Shown here: positions 37,888 to 51,000 of the stretch, one piece after another | How the letters are laid out: each line of letters opens with the position of its first letter | Position numbering within the stretch: the first letter of the stretch is position 1 | DNA from: Campylorhamphus procurvoides | Taxonomy: Eukaryota > Chordata > Aves > Passeriformes > Dendrocolaptidae | Direction of reading: 5' to 3' | DNA: 64,000 bases | Assembly: GCA_013396655.1 (NCBI GenBank) | Contig: WBMV01000381.1 | Span: 378,250-442,249 of the forward strand | The notes under the pieces: model-generated | Seen by the model: the letters and a program-made list of their open reading frames with translations, nothing else | What the model was told of the DNA's origin: nothing | The model's database searches: none | Program-made: the position numbers and the translations under genes

Positions 37888-40800
37888 CAGCCCTTGACAT
37901 TTCCTGATTTGGGAATGAGGTGCTGGAGAACCTGTTTGAAGGTGCCTGATGTGCCAGAGTCATAAAATATTGATTTCTGATTTCCATTATTATTATTTTT
38001 TAATCATTTAACAATATGGTCAACAAGTTCTTGGAAGTAAGGCCAGGTTAATCAAGTCTTCTGCTTAATAGTATTTTAGAATTTATTTTTCCCTCTAAAA
38101 TTTTGACTTACTATTACAGTGCATGATTTTGCTTTATAAAAGAATTCCCCAAGGATGCAGTCCTAGGGCCATTGAAGGTTCAGGCAACATTTAGGTTAAG
38201 GTTAGAAGGGAAATCATTCAGGGAACAGTATTAGTGGCACAGAAAAGGTTTCATATGTTAGCATCTGGTATTTCTTGATCACCTCTACCTAAAAACAGCT
38301 ACACTGGCACAGATTTGCATTTGCCTGTGGACAACTAACAAGTGTTTACAGGCTCTGGATTACAATGGTCACAATCTGTTATGTCACAAATAATCTTGTT
38401 TCCAAGTGCTGAATGTGGGTAATTTGTAATCTGCTTTCTGTGAGCAAATATACCACTACTAATTTCTTTTTGTTGGCTGATTTTACAGGGACGTGGAAGT
38501 CAAGGTCTCGTTTGTCAGCTGCAGTGTGGGACAACTGGGCAGAACCCAGGGGGAGGGCTCAGAGCTGTTCCACAGCTGCCTCCCCCACCAGATTCATTGG
38601 CCATTTGTGGTTCTGCGGAGAGCTGTTGCTAAGATTTCAAGCAGAAGGTGTAGGTACAAGGGGTTGCAAGTTAGTATTTGTCTCCTGGATGCATTTCCAG
38701 ACTCTTCTCTCCATTGCTGGTATCAGAGGGGATGATATTACAGGGCCCTGGAGGCAGAGGTGGCACTCTCTGCTTTCATCAGCCCATTCCCTGGGGAGGG
38801 TTGTTAAGGTTCCTGGAGGTCAAAGGAAAAAGGCAACAAGACATGCGTAAGAAAACCCCAGTGATAAGATACGTGTAGAAGCAAGTTTACATGCAGGAGT
38901 ACAGGCTGTCCTGCATTTGTTCCGCCTGTTTGCTGAGCTGCTGCTGAGCAGGCAAGCTCAAATTCAGAGCCACGGAACATGTTTAGCCCACGTACATCGA
39001 TCCATCCATCCTCCCTCAGGTCCTATCTGGACCTCAAACAGCAAGAGGTCCTCACATCTTCAAATTATGAGATGCAATCTGAGTGGAGTGATCTTTTGGA
39101 CTGATGTGGATCAGTTGGCTTGAAGGAAATCAAGCAATGATGAAGAATCAGGGATGCCTTTTTTGCCCAGATGATGAAGTATTAGAGCTGGAAAGATGAT
39201 AGGAGATTTGGCATCTTGCAAATACATATAGAGGAATGAAAGTCATTTCCAGATTATTGTAAGTATGGAATCAATGTAGTTCTAAAGTGCCAGTGCCATC
39301 TCTGTCCAAAATACAGTGGAGGTGTAGCGCTGCACATCCTGCTACACAGACAATATGAACTCTCAACTTCTGATATGCACCACAATTTGCATGAAGGTCA
39401 GCTTGTGACCTGTGCAAAATAAAAATGCAATTAAAGATAAGTTTGAAAGCATTGAAACAAACCTAAGCGAAGGTGTTGGTATGTCTGAAGGAGTGCGTGG
39501 GGGGAAACAAACACACAGAAAAAAGTTAATTAAGATTCCTGGGAAGGGAGGGAAAGGGCTTGTTGCTCTGCAGAGGGACAAAATGCTGAAGGGAGGAGCA
39601 GACCTTACGAGGTAATGAGAGTGCTAAATGGCAAAGTCTGGGCTGGGAGAGGGGTAGATCTTCAAAGGAGGAATGTGCACAACTAGGATCCTAAGATGCC
39701 TTTACATCTGTCCTTAGCAAACTCCAAGATGAAAAGATCTGCACTCAAAGGACCTGCTCTTCTGTTGCCTTTCACCTTCTGATCTTATTTGTATCTATGC
39801 AAAGGGTATGTAAATTGCCAGGGCTCCGGTTCAGTGGCTGTTGTTTGACTCTATGATGAACCAGCCTATATGCTGGGCTCTGAGTACCTGTGGACTCTCA
39901 TGTCCTGCCACGTGCTGCTGATGGTGCCCTCTGTGTGCTCTTCTGGTAAAGGGGGTGAATCTTCTTTAGCATTTTGGATGGAGTATCCGTAACAGGGCAA
40001 CTACAATTGTAAATGAGATGAGAGACTCGAACACTGACAGATTTTTGGTTTGGTTTGTTGGTTCCTCTGCCAGGTTCCATGGTGCAGTGATGGTGTTCTT
40101 TTGCCTGTTGCCTCCCCATCATGCAGCAATAGCAGGGGTGATGTCCGTGGGGAGGGCAGCTCCTCACCCTGGATGGGCAGCCGAGAAGAGAAGCTGCTGT
40201 GCTTGTGATCTCCACTGTTTTCCACAGTATTAGCCTTCCTGCCAGTGAAAGAGGCTGGGAGTGTGTGGGAATTGGGCAGGGGTGGGAGAGAGGAAGGGTG
40301 TGTTACGGCATCCCAAACTCAAGGGCAAGGAGGGAGCGGAAAAAGGTCTCTCCACACCAAGGATAGTGCCGTCAATATAGTTACCAAGAGAGCATGGAAA
40401 CTGTAGGGGAAAACACTGAAGAAATCAGGAACTGACAGGACTCTACAGCATAATGTGTATTTCACATTTTTTGTGTAATTTTTCTTATAGGATTGTTAAT
40501 TATGAGGCTATAGAATGCTTGGGAATGCCTTTATTTAGATAGTGTGCTTCAGGATTCACTGCAGTTAAGCTTCAATTACTCCAATGGTATTAAGGGGTCC
40601 TGTGTGGGTTTTGCAAAATTCATTTACATCTACTTCAAGGCCCCTTTGCACAGACTGAGCAAATGATAACAGAAACTAAGTGGGGAAAAAAATGGAAAGG
40701 AGGAAAGATTGGTCTCAAAAAGAAATGAGCTTCACATTTGTGGTCCATTATAGCCAAAGGCACAATCACCTAATCTGCCTCCTAAGGTTAGCCCTAAATA

Positions 40801-41360
40801 TCAGTGTAGGCAAGTCCCTGGACGGTTGCCAGTGTCTCAGGGCAGATAACATCAGCACAAGTCGAGAAGAGGTCTCCTGTCTAGCCTGCGTTTTAATATA
40901 CTATTAAAATAAAATGAGACAGCAATTAGTTTCTCTTCAGCTATTCCACAGCATAACTTCATCGGTCAATTAGTATGAATAAATAAATATAGGTCTTGAA
41001 TTATTAAACTGCAAATACAAGAAGCATCTGCATTTAATATTTCACTGTTCCTTCTCCTTGCTCTTTTGCTTTGCTTGGAGTTTTGGCTCAGTTGGTAATA
41101 CAGGAATGCTATTGACTGTTCGTAACTCTTTCCAAACTTTTAATTCTTCCATAGGATAATTTTCTTACTCCAGTAACACTTTTTATCTTGGCTCAAGACA
41201 TGAAGGTTGGATTATCAGGGGATATACATTCAGAGAGCAACGGCCAAGCCTCTGGAAGCCACAGGGAGGTCAGTGGTTTAAAAAAAGAAAGAAGAAATCA
41301 GGACATTTAAGTGCTTCAGTATGGGCTTACTAACTTTAGGTTCTCACTAAAGCCCTCACA
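37888..41360. other. Unique non-coding DNA
   Basis: No gene was recognised. Overlapping plus-strand frames at 38413-38878 lie in three different phases and show no known domain. A purine-rich stretch spans about 39410-39605. Confidence 0.5.
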
Positions 41361-41434
41361 GTCATAGAATGCTTTGGCGTGGAAGGGACCTTGAAGATCA
41401 TCTAGTTCCACCCCCCTGCCATGGGGGGTTGGCC
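41361..41434 (-). mobile_element. Short CR1 3'-end fragment
   Basis: GTCATAGAATGCTTTGGCGT then GGAAGGGACCTTGAAGATCA and a C-rich stretch match the complement of the CR1 3' terminus. Only about 75 bases remain. The element is inactive. Confidence 0.88.
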
Positions 41435-44400
41435 TTAATCTTTTTCTGCATGGGCTCTACAGAAGAGTAAACAATGTCTGATTATCCCACCAGTTAATCC
41501 CTTTTTCTAGTAAGAGGGGCAGAAAGAGGGGTTGATCGGGGTTAGGATATCTTCTGTTTGTGTCCCAAGACCTGTATTTACTTGGGGCAGAGAGGGCCAG
41601 TCTGTCAGATCTGCTTAGGAAACTGGAGTGCCACAGGCTGCAGAAACTACTTAGGACCTTTGGCACCACAACCAAGGCTCCATATGCTGTGTCGTTCCCA
41701 AATTTTATATTAATGTGTGATCAACAAAGATCAGTCTCTTTAGCTGCTGCGTGGGGAAAAGGTCAATCCTGCCAAAAAAGAAAGCCTCATTATAATTTTA
41801 GACTTTGGTCTTTTCAAGAGATCTCCAAGAAGGCAAGTCAGAGGATTTTCTGACTTGTTTGTTCACAAATAAGTGTTGACCTCTTTGGTCACAGGTGCTG
41901 ATTTTTACAGAAATGAGTCATTGTGGATCTGTATTTTACCAAAATATCTGGATGTCAGATCACGTGTTCTCTCTGGGAAATGGCCAAAGAAAACATTAAA
42001 TAATAGTAACATGTTTAACATTCTGTTAATGGGAATGTCAATGCATATAAAAGGAGGAAGAAGTGCAACTTTCAGTCAATAAGCTCGAGGGAGCCTGAAT
42101 CATGGTATTTCTCTCCCTCCTGAAATGCACCTGCCTTCTGACCTCTGTTTTTAATTCTGGACAAAATTCTACTAGTAATGGCACTCTTGTATGCGAGAAG
42201 AGAGTGAGTTCTCTACCTCGGGGATGAAGCACAAGCAATGTCCATGATGTTATTTTGCTTAAGACAGCTCTGCCAGGGCTTCCAAACTCCTGGACTGAGG
42301 CAAGCAGTGCAGTGCAATAGGAGTGGGTCAGTACAAAACAGGTAGTGCCAAGGAGCCAGTGACATGCTGTGTATGCTGTGAGGGTTCTTGCCTGGGACTA
42401 TCTCTAGCAGCCTGAGCTCCTGCTCACAGCTGGAGCACCCAGGGTGAGCCTCTGGAATGCATCTTCCAGATAAACTGTGTCTAAAACAAGTCCAGCTCCC
42501 TTATTCTGAGACTGCCCCAGAGTGTGAAATAATATGCAGTAAGTGTAGGTGGTTGGGAGCTTTGTTAACCTGAACGAAAACCCTGAAACTGATGCACCCT
42601 GCTGAAGGCAGCAGATTGCAGCAGCAGCACAACCACCCCCCAAAAACCCACACATTGCAGCACTGCTGGCTTTAAAACCCAGGGCTGGCAGGCAGCAGTG
42701 TGAGGGGAGCACTCGGGCTGTGGGGTGAGGGTTTGTGAAGCTTAGCAAGACACAGGAGGGAGTGAACAGGCTGAGAGCCACAGCCCCAGGTCACAAACCA
42801 CCACGGTGACCTGCACCTGCCCGGGACAGACTGAGCTCTGCTGCCATCCATCCTGGGGTTTCCCACTCTTCAGTTTTCCATGCTGATGACAAACCTGAGC
42901 TGCTTCTGTATATACTTTAAATATATTATTTTTCCCCCTTTGAAGTTGCTTGAGGCACTCTGTGAGCTGAATGCATTCCTTTTAGATTGGCTCACTGCAC
43001 TGTATTTTACAATGTTAATTTCAATGAGATTTGTTTTTATATTTTAGTTTAAATATTGTTTTGGTATTTTCTGGCCTGTTTTTTATGTTCTGGTTTCCTC
43101 TACTGCTAGTGTAGGATCTTTGAAGAGTGTAGTTCAGGTATGTTAATAAAACTTTTCCATATTGTACAGCTTTCAGGTAGAAATCATAAATGGGTCATGG
43201 CAGCAGCCAGGGGAGGATGTGACATACAGTCTTGTGGTTATGTCTTACAAGCACTGCTGTCTGATCTGCTCTGGTCTGCAGCATTTTCTCCTCTCTGCTT
43301 AGCTACCATGGTGATAGGTGTCTTGGACATACCATAAATAGATAAACTAGCAGGGCTTTCACCAAATCTGAGCATCAGGACAGTCCTCTGGCTCAGTGCA
43401 CTCTGGTTTGTGCCTGTGTGTGTGGGAACTGCCACTGGAGACCCTTGCCTGGAAAGCCAATTCGGTAACTAGGACCATGTTCCATTCAGTAGTGTCTGAG
43501 AGCTTTTGCTGAGGGGCCAGAGATAAGGAACACTGTACTGAATTCTGGTCAGCCTGAAGCAGAGGGAATTACATTTTCAGCCCAGTTCCATGCAACCTTC
43601 TGCACACTAGAAGGCTCCACAAGGATTCAGCTCAGTAGGAAAGTGTCTCTTACCCCTCCAAAGCAGAGGTGGTGTCTTAGCGTTGGTGGTGTTTGTGGTC
43701 TTGGAGCTCAGAGGTGGGCACAACCACCCAGCTCCACTTTCTGCACATGCCCCACAGTTTTATGAAATCCCCATGAGATGTGTGCCAGACTATGGGAGAT
43801 ACAAGCGCCTGTCCAAGAGGTCAGGGAAGGATACTCCCTGTGTTTCTGTTGGGTCATGTAATAACAGAGAGCTTGCTGCTTAAAGCTGCTGCTAGAGCTT
43901 GTGCATTTGCGTGAGACAACCCATGAGCTAGGACAGGGCAAAGACTGGAAGAATAATATGTGAGCCTGAGACTGAACTCATGTGCCTGCAGGACTAGGGT
44001 AGTCTCCCACATCATCCCTTGTAGTGCTCCTCCACTTGTTGAGGTCAAGTAGAAGGGCTCCTTCCCCGCCCATGTGCCAGAGGAAACCAGTGCATACAGT
44101 TGGTGCTCCTGTCCCCAAAGCCATCCCAGTGTGCTGGCAGGAGCATGGCCAGGCACCTGCAGAGACCACCTGCCCTGTGGTGGTGCCACAGGGCTGGGAG
44201 CCGTCCCATGCAGGGTGGTCCCTAACCTGTGAGAGACAAGAGAAGGTTGAGCTTAGAAAAGTGGGCCAAAAAGTAGTACAAAGGATAGAGGGAAGCAAGA
44301 AGAGAAGGCTTCTATGAAGGGCAATATTTAATGCATGGGGGTATGTACAGTTAGTTGAGCAAGAGGGAAGAGAACTACTGACACAATGAGTAAAGTAAAT

Positions 44401-44456
44401 GGAAGAAATATGGAAAAACTGGGCTGAAGGAATAAAAGCTTTAATAAGGAGGTTGA

Positions 44457-44547
44457 AATTTTTAATCTATTACATGAGCTGTAAATATGACTTTTCAATA
44501 AAGTTAGCTATTATTTTTTAATCTATTAGATGAGCTCTTAAATATAA
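44457..44547. repeat. Tandem duplication of about 35 bases, period about 56
   Basis: TTTTTAATCTATTACATGAG (first copy, from 44459) is repeated with one substitution as TTTTTAATCTATTAGATGAG (second copy, from 44515). In both copies this is followed by CT and TAAATAT, with a 2-base indel. The first copy spans roughly 44457-44490 and the second 44513-44547. Confidence 0.85.
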
Positions 44548-47500
44548 TTTATTCTCTCTTTCACATTTGAATCTAAATTTTTCAAAGTAATTCCTAAGGG
44601 AGTCGATATGATTTTTTTGGATCCAATTAGGTTGAATTTGACTGTTCTATATCTGTCAAAATAGTCCAAATTATTGCTTTTGCTGTTGTATTGGCCCTTT
44701 ACAGAACATAAACCCTGCAGGAATGTGTCAGGTGTCATAGAAAGGAGAAGAAACCATTCTGAAATTCAAGTACTTACAGAATAAGAATTTGTAGATGATA
44801 TCTTCAAAATGGAGGTGAAAATACAGTTTCTGTTTGCATGTTCTTACATTTTATATATGTGTATCCATAAAGTGTATATAAAATGCAATTAAAGATGTTT
44901 TAACTAGTGAGATGATGATTTATTAAGCAAACCTCTCCCTTAAAATTAAAAAAAACCAAGAGGAAGGGAAAAAATAACACCATTATTCAGATGTAACACC
45001 TTTTTGTGTTGAAGAGAAGGCATTGGATAGAGCTCAGTGACTAATTTGCTGGCTATTAGTCCTTCATTAGTTTTGCTTCCACTTTGCTTTGATTTATGTG
45101 ATACATAGTCTGATTTGCTAAACAATTTCTGCAAACAATATTTGTTGTAGGAATATAATATTCAAAACTAAAGCTGCAAGTTAAATTACATAGATTAGTT
45201 ACAGGCTCTGGTTTTGATCCCCAACTGGATTAATAGAAAATGGATTCTGGTTCAAGTACACAAGCCTAGGCTGGGTTTGAGTTTTAAAAACAAACAAACA
45301 AAAAATCCCCAGACTCCAACTTCATTCCTTCTCCTGAAAGGCCCTGTCACTGTAGGAGACTTTTCTGTGTTGATGGGGAGCTCACATACAAGGACAGAGG
45401 TGTTCTCAGAGCAGCTGTGCATCGAAACACCAAATGGCTCTTTGTGTACACAGTGTGCCCTGATCTGGGAAAGCACCTCCACAGCTGAAGTCCTCCTCTC
45501 TTTGTGATATTTTGGCTGACCTGGAACACTTGCAGCAGGGTTGAAGTGTACGTTTATACTCTCTGACATGGCATCTACATACCTGCTGGTTTTGTTGCTA
45601 GGACTTTTTCTTTCTTTCTAAATATTGATGTCAAAATAGTAACAGAAAGGTTTGCAACCAATGAGTTCAGGTTTTCTAGGGATCAGCTGATTTAGCCTTG
45701 GGTCCTTCAAATGCTTTAAGCTGTTGTGCAGTCTCATTTAAGTTCATGAAGTTGTTTCATGTTCCTAATTCCTGTATCTACATGGCCAGGTCTTGAATCA
45801 TGTTCTCACCATGTTAAATGAGATGGTTCTAGTAGGTATAACCACTTCAAAAATGTTTTTCACAAGGTGGTCTTTTTTTCCTTGATAATAGGGGGGAAAA
45901 CCCCACATGTGATACTGTTGAATGATAAAATTGTCACTGCATATTGCAGTGAAAAGTTCTCCCTGGTATGGTGGATCCTTATTCAGTGTGCTAAACTAAG
46001 TGTAAATCCAAGTTCTCTGATTCTTCTTGTATCAGTTTTGTTGTAACTGGTCACCAGTAACTCCTGCTGTTTGGAGAATATTTATTAATTTTATTTTAAA
46101 TGACCAATGCCCGACTTCCTCCTCCACCCGCTTAAATTCAATGAGAAATCTCATTTACATGATTTAGTATCCAGGTCACTTTTCTGTAACCTTATCTTTT
46201 GTTAGTGTTGAGTCAAAACAGAGATCTGACGTGAAAATGAGAATAGCTTGTCAAGATTCACAATAGCATGAAAAGGCTTGGGAGTGGGTAAAGGTGAGTC
46301 AGAAAGAGAAGTTCACATGAATTTGGGTGATTTTTCTTTTCCACCGCATGTGATAGAAAGGTGCTACATGACATGGTATTTTTGAAAGAGACATAAACTC
46401 TTCACCTTCTATCAAAGCTTTTACTAGAAGATGGGAAATAGCTCCTCTTAGCAAAGATGAGGTAGATTTAAACAAACTGTGGGTCAAGTCTGTGAACTTC
46501 TTTCCTTGGCTCTGTGTCCAGGAAGTCATCTGGGGCACTCTTGCTCAGCTAGGAGGGAACAGGCAGTTCCAGCTGGTTTAGTTCTTGCCTGCTGTGGAGT
46601 CAGCAGAGGAGGTAATGCACAGAAGTACAGCACAACACTGAAACATGGAGGGCAGCTGTAGGCAGCATACTAAATCACCAAACCAAATGATAGAATTAAC
46701 TCTTGTGTGCACAATAAAGTTCTTTCAAAATTCCAGTAATTTTGGTGCCGTCCAGGTGAGTGCTCAGGAGGGCCCATTTGTGTGTGCTCATGTTAAACAG
46801 CTGTTCTGGACAAGTGTTTGTGGGGGTGTCATCAGCAGTCAAAAATTTTTGGTTGGTTGCTGTTTGAGAGCTGTCTTAAGCTTCTCTTAAATGTGGTGGC
46901 TCTGAGGTGACTTTTTCCATTATTTTTTTAATAGAGACTTAATTTTTTCCATACTATACTAAAAGCACCTCCAGTGCATAAGTTCTTCCTTCTGTATCTG
47001 TAACCCCATGGCCTTTACTGTGCCTGCTACAATAGTCTTCCAGTTTTTCACATGGTTTTCTAACCCATATCTGGGTGATATGGTATTGTTGAAATCACCT
47101 TTCTTAATAATCCTGTGACTTCTGTTTTGTAAAACCCAGAACATACTCTCTGATGCTCCAAGTATTAAACTGTATCAGAAGAAGTTGTCCTATATCTTCA
47201 AGAACCTGCTTGACTCAGCTTATTGCTACTTCCAGATTTTTGTTTCCTTAAGACTTTTTTCCCCAGTCAGTGACTAAAGTCCTTATCTCCATCATTGTTT
47301 TTTCATCTCTGTTACCTCTCACCTTTGTATTGTGTCTATTAAGCTATCACCATTACCTCACTGTACAGACCTCGAAATCTGTAAGTAACAACTAATTAAT
47401 ATATTAAGAATTGTTTCAACTGCACTCCAGGCTCCAGTCCAGCACAGGATTTCCATGTGAGAGTAGCTGTGAGTGCACAGAAACCCCCACATAGATTTCA

Positions 47501-48242
47501 TGGCCCAGAGTTTTTGGCCATTGTGAGCAGTGGCACCACTGCTGTCCTGGAAAATACAAGCCCCAGCAGAGCCAGATGCATCTCTGTGCTCTTTCCTACA
47601 TAATTTGTCTAACTTCTATATGTTTAAGCATTTAAAATGTGCTTATCTGCTTGATCTGGGAGTAGTTTTGAGAAGTGGGAAAATTCTTGTCCTAATGACG
47701 TTTGGTTAAAGATCTGCATCCATCTGGAAATCACAGTGCTGCAACATTGGTGCATGGCAGCTGCACATGGAATAGGCCACAAAACACAGCAACCTTTAAA
47801 GGAAGACAAGAAGACGTGGGTTATGGGCACAAAAGGTGTTAGTGGTGCATATATACTGATGGTGAACTTAAATGATGATGCCTTACTAAATGAGGTCATC
47901 ATCTAACACACCCTCCCCTCTACACCCGGGAACAAATGTGTGGCTGAATTCTGATGAAATATTTGTCAGTCAGTGGGTGTTTCTTATGTTTACTCCTGCA
48001 AGTATGGAGGCTAAATCACTTGTGTCAGGATGATATGAGTAAACTGAAGGTCACTTTCAGCATACTTTAGGATGCCTCAGAGGCACTGCTGATAAGGAAA
48101 AAGACAAAAGGACAAAAAAACAACTTTTAATTTCACATCAAAACTATGGCTGTCAGAAACAGGCATATGAGTGAAATCTCTTGTAACATGAGGCAGAGGA
48201 CTGTATGTTTAACATCTTAATCAAAGACAGAACATGCAATTA

Positions 48243-48256
48243 TGTGTGTGTGTGTG
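48243..48256. repeat. (TG)7 microsatellite
   Basis: Seven perfect TG units are followed by an interrupted TG/TA-rich tail. Confidence 0.85.
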
Positions 48257-48918
48257 CATCTGTGTAAGTATAAATATATATGGTTCTAAACATATAGCTC
48301 AGAAAAAGGTTAGTGAGATGCTTTCATATCTAGTTTCAGTTTAAAATCTTTCTGCCCTAAATTAGATGAATACATAAACAAATCAGATATATTAATTTTC
48401 TGTTGAGAATGCTTTGGTGATTGCTTACAAAGAAAAGTTATTTACATGCTGATATAAGGCATTACTTAGCATAATGAGTGGTAATTTTCTCATCCTCAAA
48501 GGTATTGGGCTCCCTTACGTGTTATACCTAGCTCAGTTCCATAGTTGTGCTGCTCCCTGTGATCCCCAGGTGCATATTTGGGGTTTATCTGATTGGGTTT
48601 TATGGCGCTGGCACAGAGCCCAGCAGCGTGTGGGTACCAGGCAGGCAGCACCCACCACCTCCAGCCAGGGAAGCAAATCCAGCCACACCCCCGAGTCCCC
48701 CTCACTGCTGGAGGAGCTCAAATGGCAAGTGCTTTGACCACCCAATGGGTGTTGATGGGCAGCACCCCCACCTGCAACCATCCTTAATGCAATGGGTGCA
48801 TGGGGGTGCTTTGTTTGGGGTTTGAGAAATGACTAATACATCCCCTGAGGATAACTGGTGGTCATGTTATGTGCTTTTATGGGATAGTTTCACCCTTGTC
48901 CTCTTAAAAGTACATTCA

Positions 48919-49420
48919 TGCAGTTTTGGGTGCCACAATACAAAAAAGACATTAAGCTCTTAGAGAGGATCCAAAGGAGTGCCATGAGGATGGTGAAGAG
49001 TCTGGAGAGTAAAGCCATATGAGGAGTGCCTGAGGGCACTTGGTCTGTTCAGCCTGGAGAAGAGCAGACTGAGGGGAGACCTCACTGCAGTTTTCAACAT
49101 CCTCATGAGGGGAAGAGGAGGGGCAGGTACCGAGCTCTGCTCTCTGATGACCAGTGATAGGGCCTGAAGAAGTGGCATGAATTTGTATCAGGGGAGATTT
49201 AGGTTGGATTTTGGGAAAAGATTCTTCACTCAGAAGAAGAATTCTTCACTGCACTGGAACAGGCTCCCCAAGGAAGTGGTCACAGCACCAAGGCTGACAG
49301 AGTTCAAGAAGTATTTAGACAATGCTCTCAGGCTCATGGTGTGACTCTTTGGATGTCCTTTGCAGGAGTTGGACTCGATGGTCCTGGTGGGTCCTGTCCA
49401 ATTCAGTATATTCTATGATA
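48919..49420 (+). mobile_element. CR1 non-LTR retrotransposon, 5'-truncated copy
   Basis: Plus-strand CR1 fragment of about 500 bases. It reads through typical ORF2 C-terminal and 3' sequence: GTTTTGGGTGCCACAATAC, GGATCCAAAGGAGTGCCATG, TTCAGCCTGGAGAAGAGCAG, CACTGGAACAGGCTCCCC, then GGACTCGATGGTCCTGGTGG, ending at TATTCTATGATA. Frame breaks and stops show it is dead. Relative to the usual sequence it has a 20-base internal repeat, with ATTCTTCACT at both 49221-49230 and 49241-49250. The 3' octamer tail is short. No target-site duplication is expected for CR1. Confidence 0.94.
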
Positions 49421-49789
49421 CATGTAGGAGTGAAGAGTCACAAATGGCAAGAGTTGTTATTGACCACTAATGACGTTGATATGAGGCTTTAAAAGAAGAC
49501 TGTTTGTAAAGGCGGCTTTCAAAGTCTTAGATATAAAAGATTATGGGGTTTTTGCCTTAGTTATGGAAAGCCCCTTTTCTTATTTTGAGGTTTGCCAAAG
49601 AACATGTTTGTATTCAGTCCATCTCTCAGGAAAATGGAGACCTGTGTTTATCCACTGAGTAACTAAAGTGGGCAGAAAATTAATTCAAGTCTCCCTTGAC
49701 AATATTTTGGTTTTGCTTCAGCCCTGATATGGTCCTGAAATCACTTTGCCTTTTAGAGCCTCTGGCTTTTTTGGTTTCTAGGTTGAAGG
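49421..49789. other. Unique sequence between two CR1 copies
   Basis: No recognisable feature was found. Confidence 0.45.
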
Positions 49790-49871
49790 CGTTCCTGCCC
49801 ACAGTAGGGTGGGTTGGAACTAGATGATCTTCAAGGTCCCCTTCCAACTCAAATCATTCTATGATTCTGTG
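49790..49871 (+). mobile_element. Short CR1 3'-end fragment
   Basis: GGTTGGAACTAGATGATCTT, then AAGGTCCCCTTCCAACTC and the diagnostic tail CATTCTATGATTCTGTGG, with two octamer units. About 80 bases of the element remain. It is in the same orientation as, but with a different 3' sequence from, the copy ending at 49420. Confidence 0.93.
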
Positions 49872-50610
49872 GAGAATCATGACAAGGAGATGAAGTGCAA
49901 TGGTAGGATCCATAAGGTAGGTGAGAAATAGCATGAGACTTACTGAATTGAGACAGTCAACTCTGTTAACAGTTATTTGAATTCAAACCAGTGACAGGCT
50001 GTGGGCACTGCAGTCACTCTGTTTTATGATCTTAAATTACGAGCTGTTCAGAAATACATTGTATTTTCTGCTTAAATAGTTTTATGTCTGTTTATATCTT
50101 AATTGAAATGGTATGTAGGCACCTGCAAGTACCTTTAGTATGAAGGCCACTATTAGATACTGGTATTTCAAAGGTGCCTTAAAAAGCATTTTTATTGCAT
50201 TACAAGATAAGTGTTTGCTGAGAATCTTGCCATTAAAAAATTACGCCTCTAAGGCTTTTGCCTGTAACAGGTGTAGGTTCTGTTTTGTCAGCAACAAATG
50301 ACACAACTGCTGGGCAATTACAAGAGGAAGGTCTTGCATGGAGCTGCAGCGAGGTCACCATGCATCTGACAGCAGTCTACATTTCCCCATGTTTCAAAAT
50401 GGCACAACCTGATCTTCTGAAAGCTCCCAGTCTGCTCCCACGCAGAGGCCAGGGGCACCTAAGCCTTCACCTTTACAAAGCATGCATGAGTGGGAGTAGT
50501 TTGAAGAAGGAAGTACCTGCTTTGTCCTGAAATCACATCTCTGATGCATCAGAGAGAAGGCAGGTCTTTATATAAACTAAATTCTTGAATTCACTCACTT
50601 CTTTTAAAAG
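49872..50610. other. Unique non-coding DNA
   Basis: No gene was recognised. A 90-codon frame at 50258-50530 shows no known domain. Confidence 0.45.
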
Positions 50611-51000
50611 GCCCATACGGGGATTTAGGTTGGAATGGATGTCAAGAGGTCTGTAGTGCAACCTCCACCTCAAAGTAGAGTCAACTGTGAGACCAGACCA
50701 TGTTGCTCAAGTGTTTGTCCAGGCAGCTCTTGAGAGCCTTCAGCGGTGAAGCCTTCACAGCCTCTCTGGACAACTTCCTCCACTGCCTGAGTGCCCTCAT
50801 GGGCAACAAGTGGCTCCTTGTATCCAGCCTGAATCTATCCTATTTCAGCTTTCAGCCATAGTGCCTCATCCTGCCATACACTGATGGAAGAGTGTGGCTC
50901 CATCTCCTTGATCACTACCCTATTGATACAGGTGCCTGGACATTGGCTCATCTGGCAGCTTTGTGTTCCCCAGGCTCCTCTCCGTTCCTCCAGTTGTTCA
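50611..51000 (-). mobile_element. Older, diverged CR1 fragment
   Basis: Minus-strand CR1 remnant. Recognisable pieces in order are GGTTGGAATGGATGTCAAGA, ATGTTGCTCAAGTGTTTGTC, CTTCACAGCCTCTCTGGACA, AAGAGTGTGGCTCCATCTCC and CCCCAGGCTCCTCTCC. They correspond to the complement of the CR1 3' region. It is more diverged than the copies at 48919 and 49790, so it was probably inserted earlier. The right boundary near 51000 is approximate. Confidence 0.8.

Larger units (their letters stand above)
41435..48918. other. Unique non-coding DNA
   Basis: No gene was recognised over 7.5 kb. GC-richer patches at 42560-42880, 43990-44230 and 48590-48820 carry antisense pairs of open frames near 60-125 codons without known domains. 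A purine-rich run spans 44235-44440. A local duplication at 44457 and a TG repeat at 48243 are listed separately. Confidence 0.5.

Noticed and set aside
48960..49178. 72-codon minus-strand frame
   Set aside because: It is antisense to the plus-strand CR1 copy at 48919-49420.
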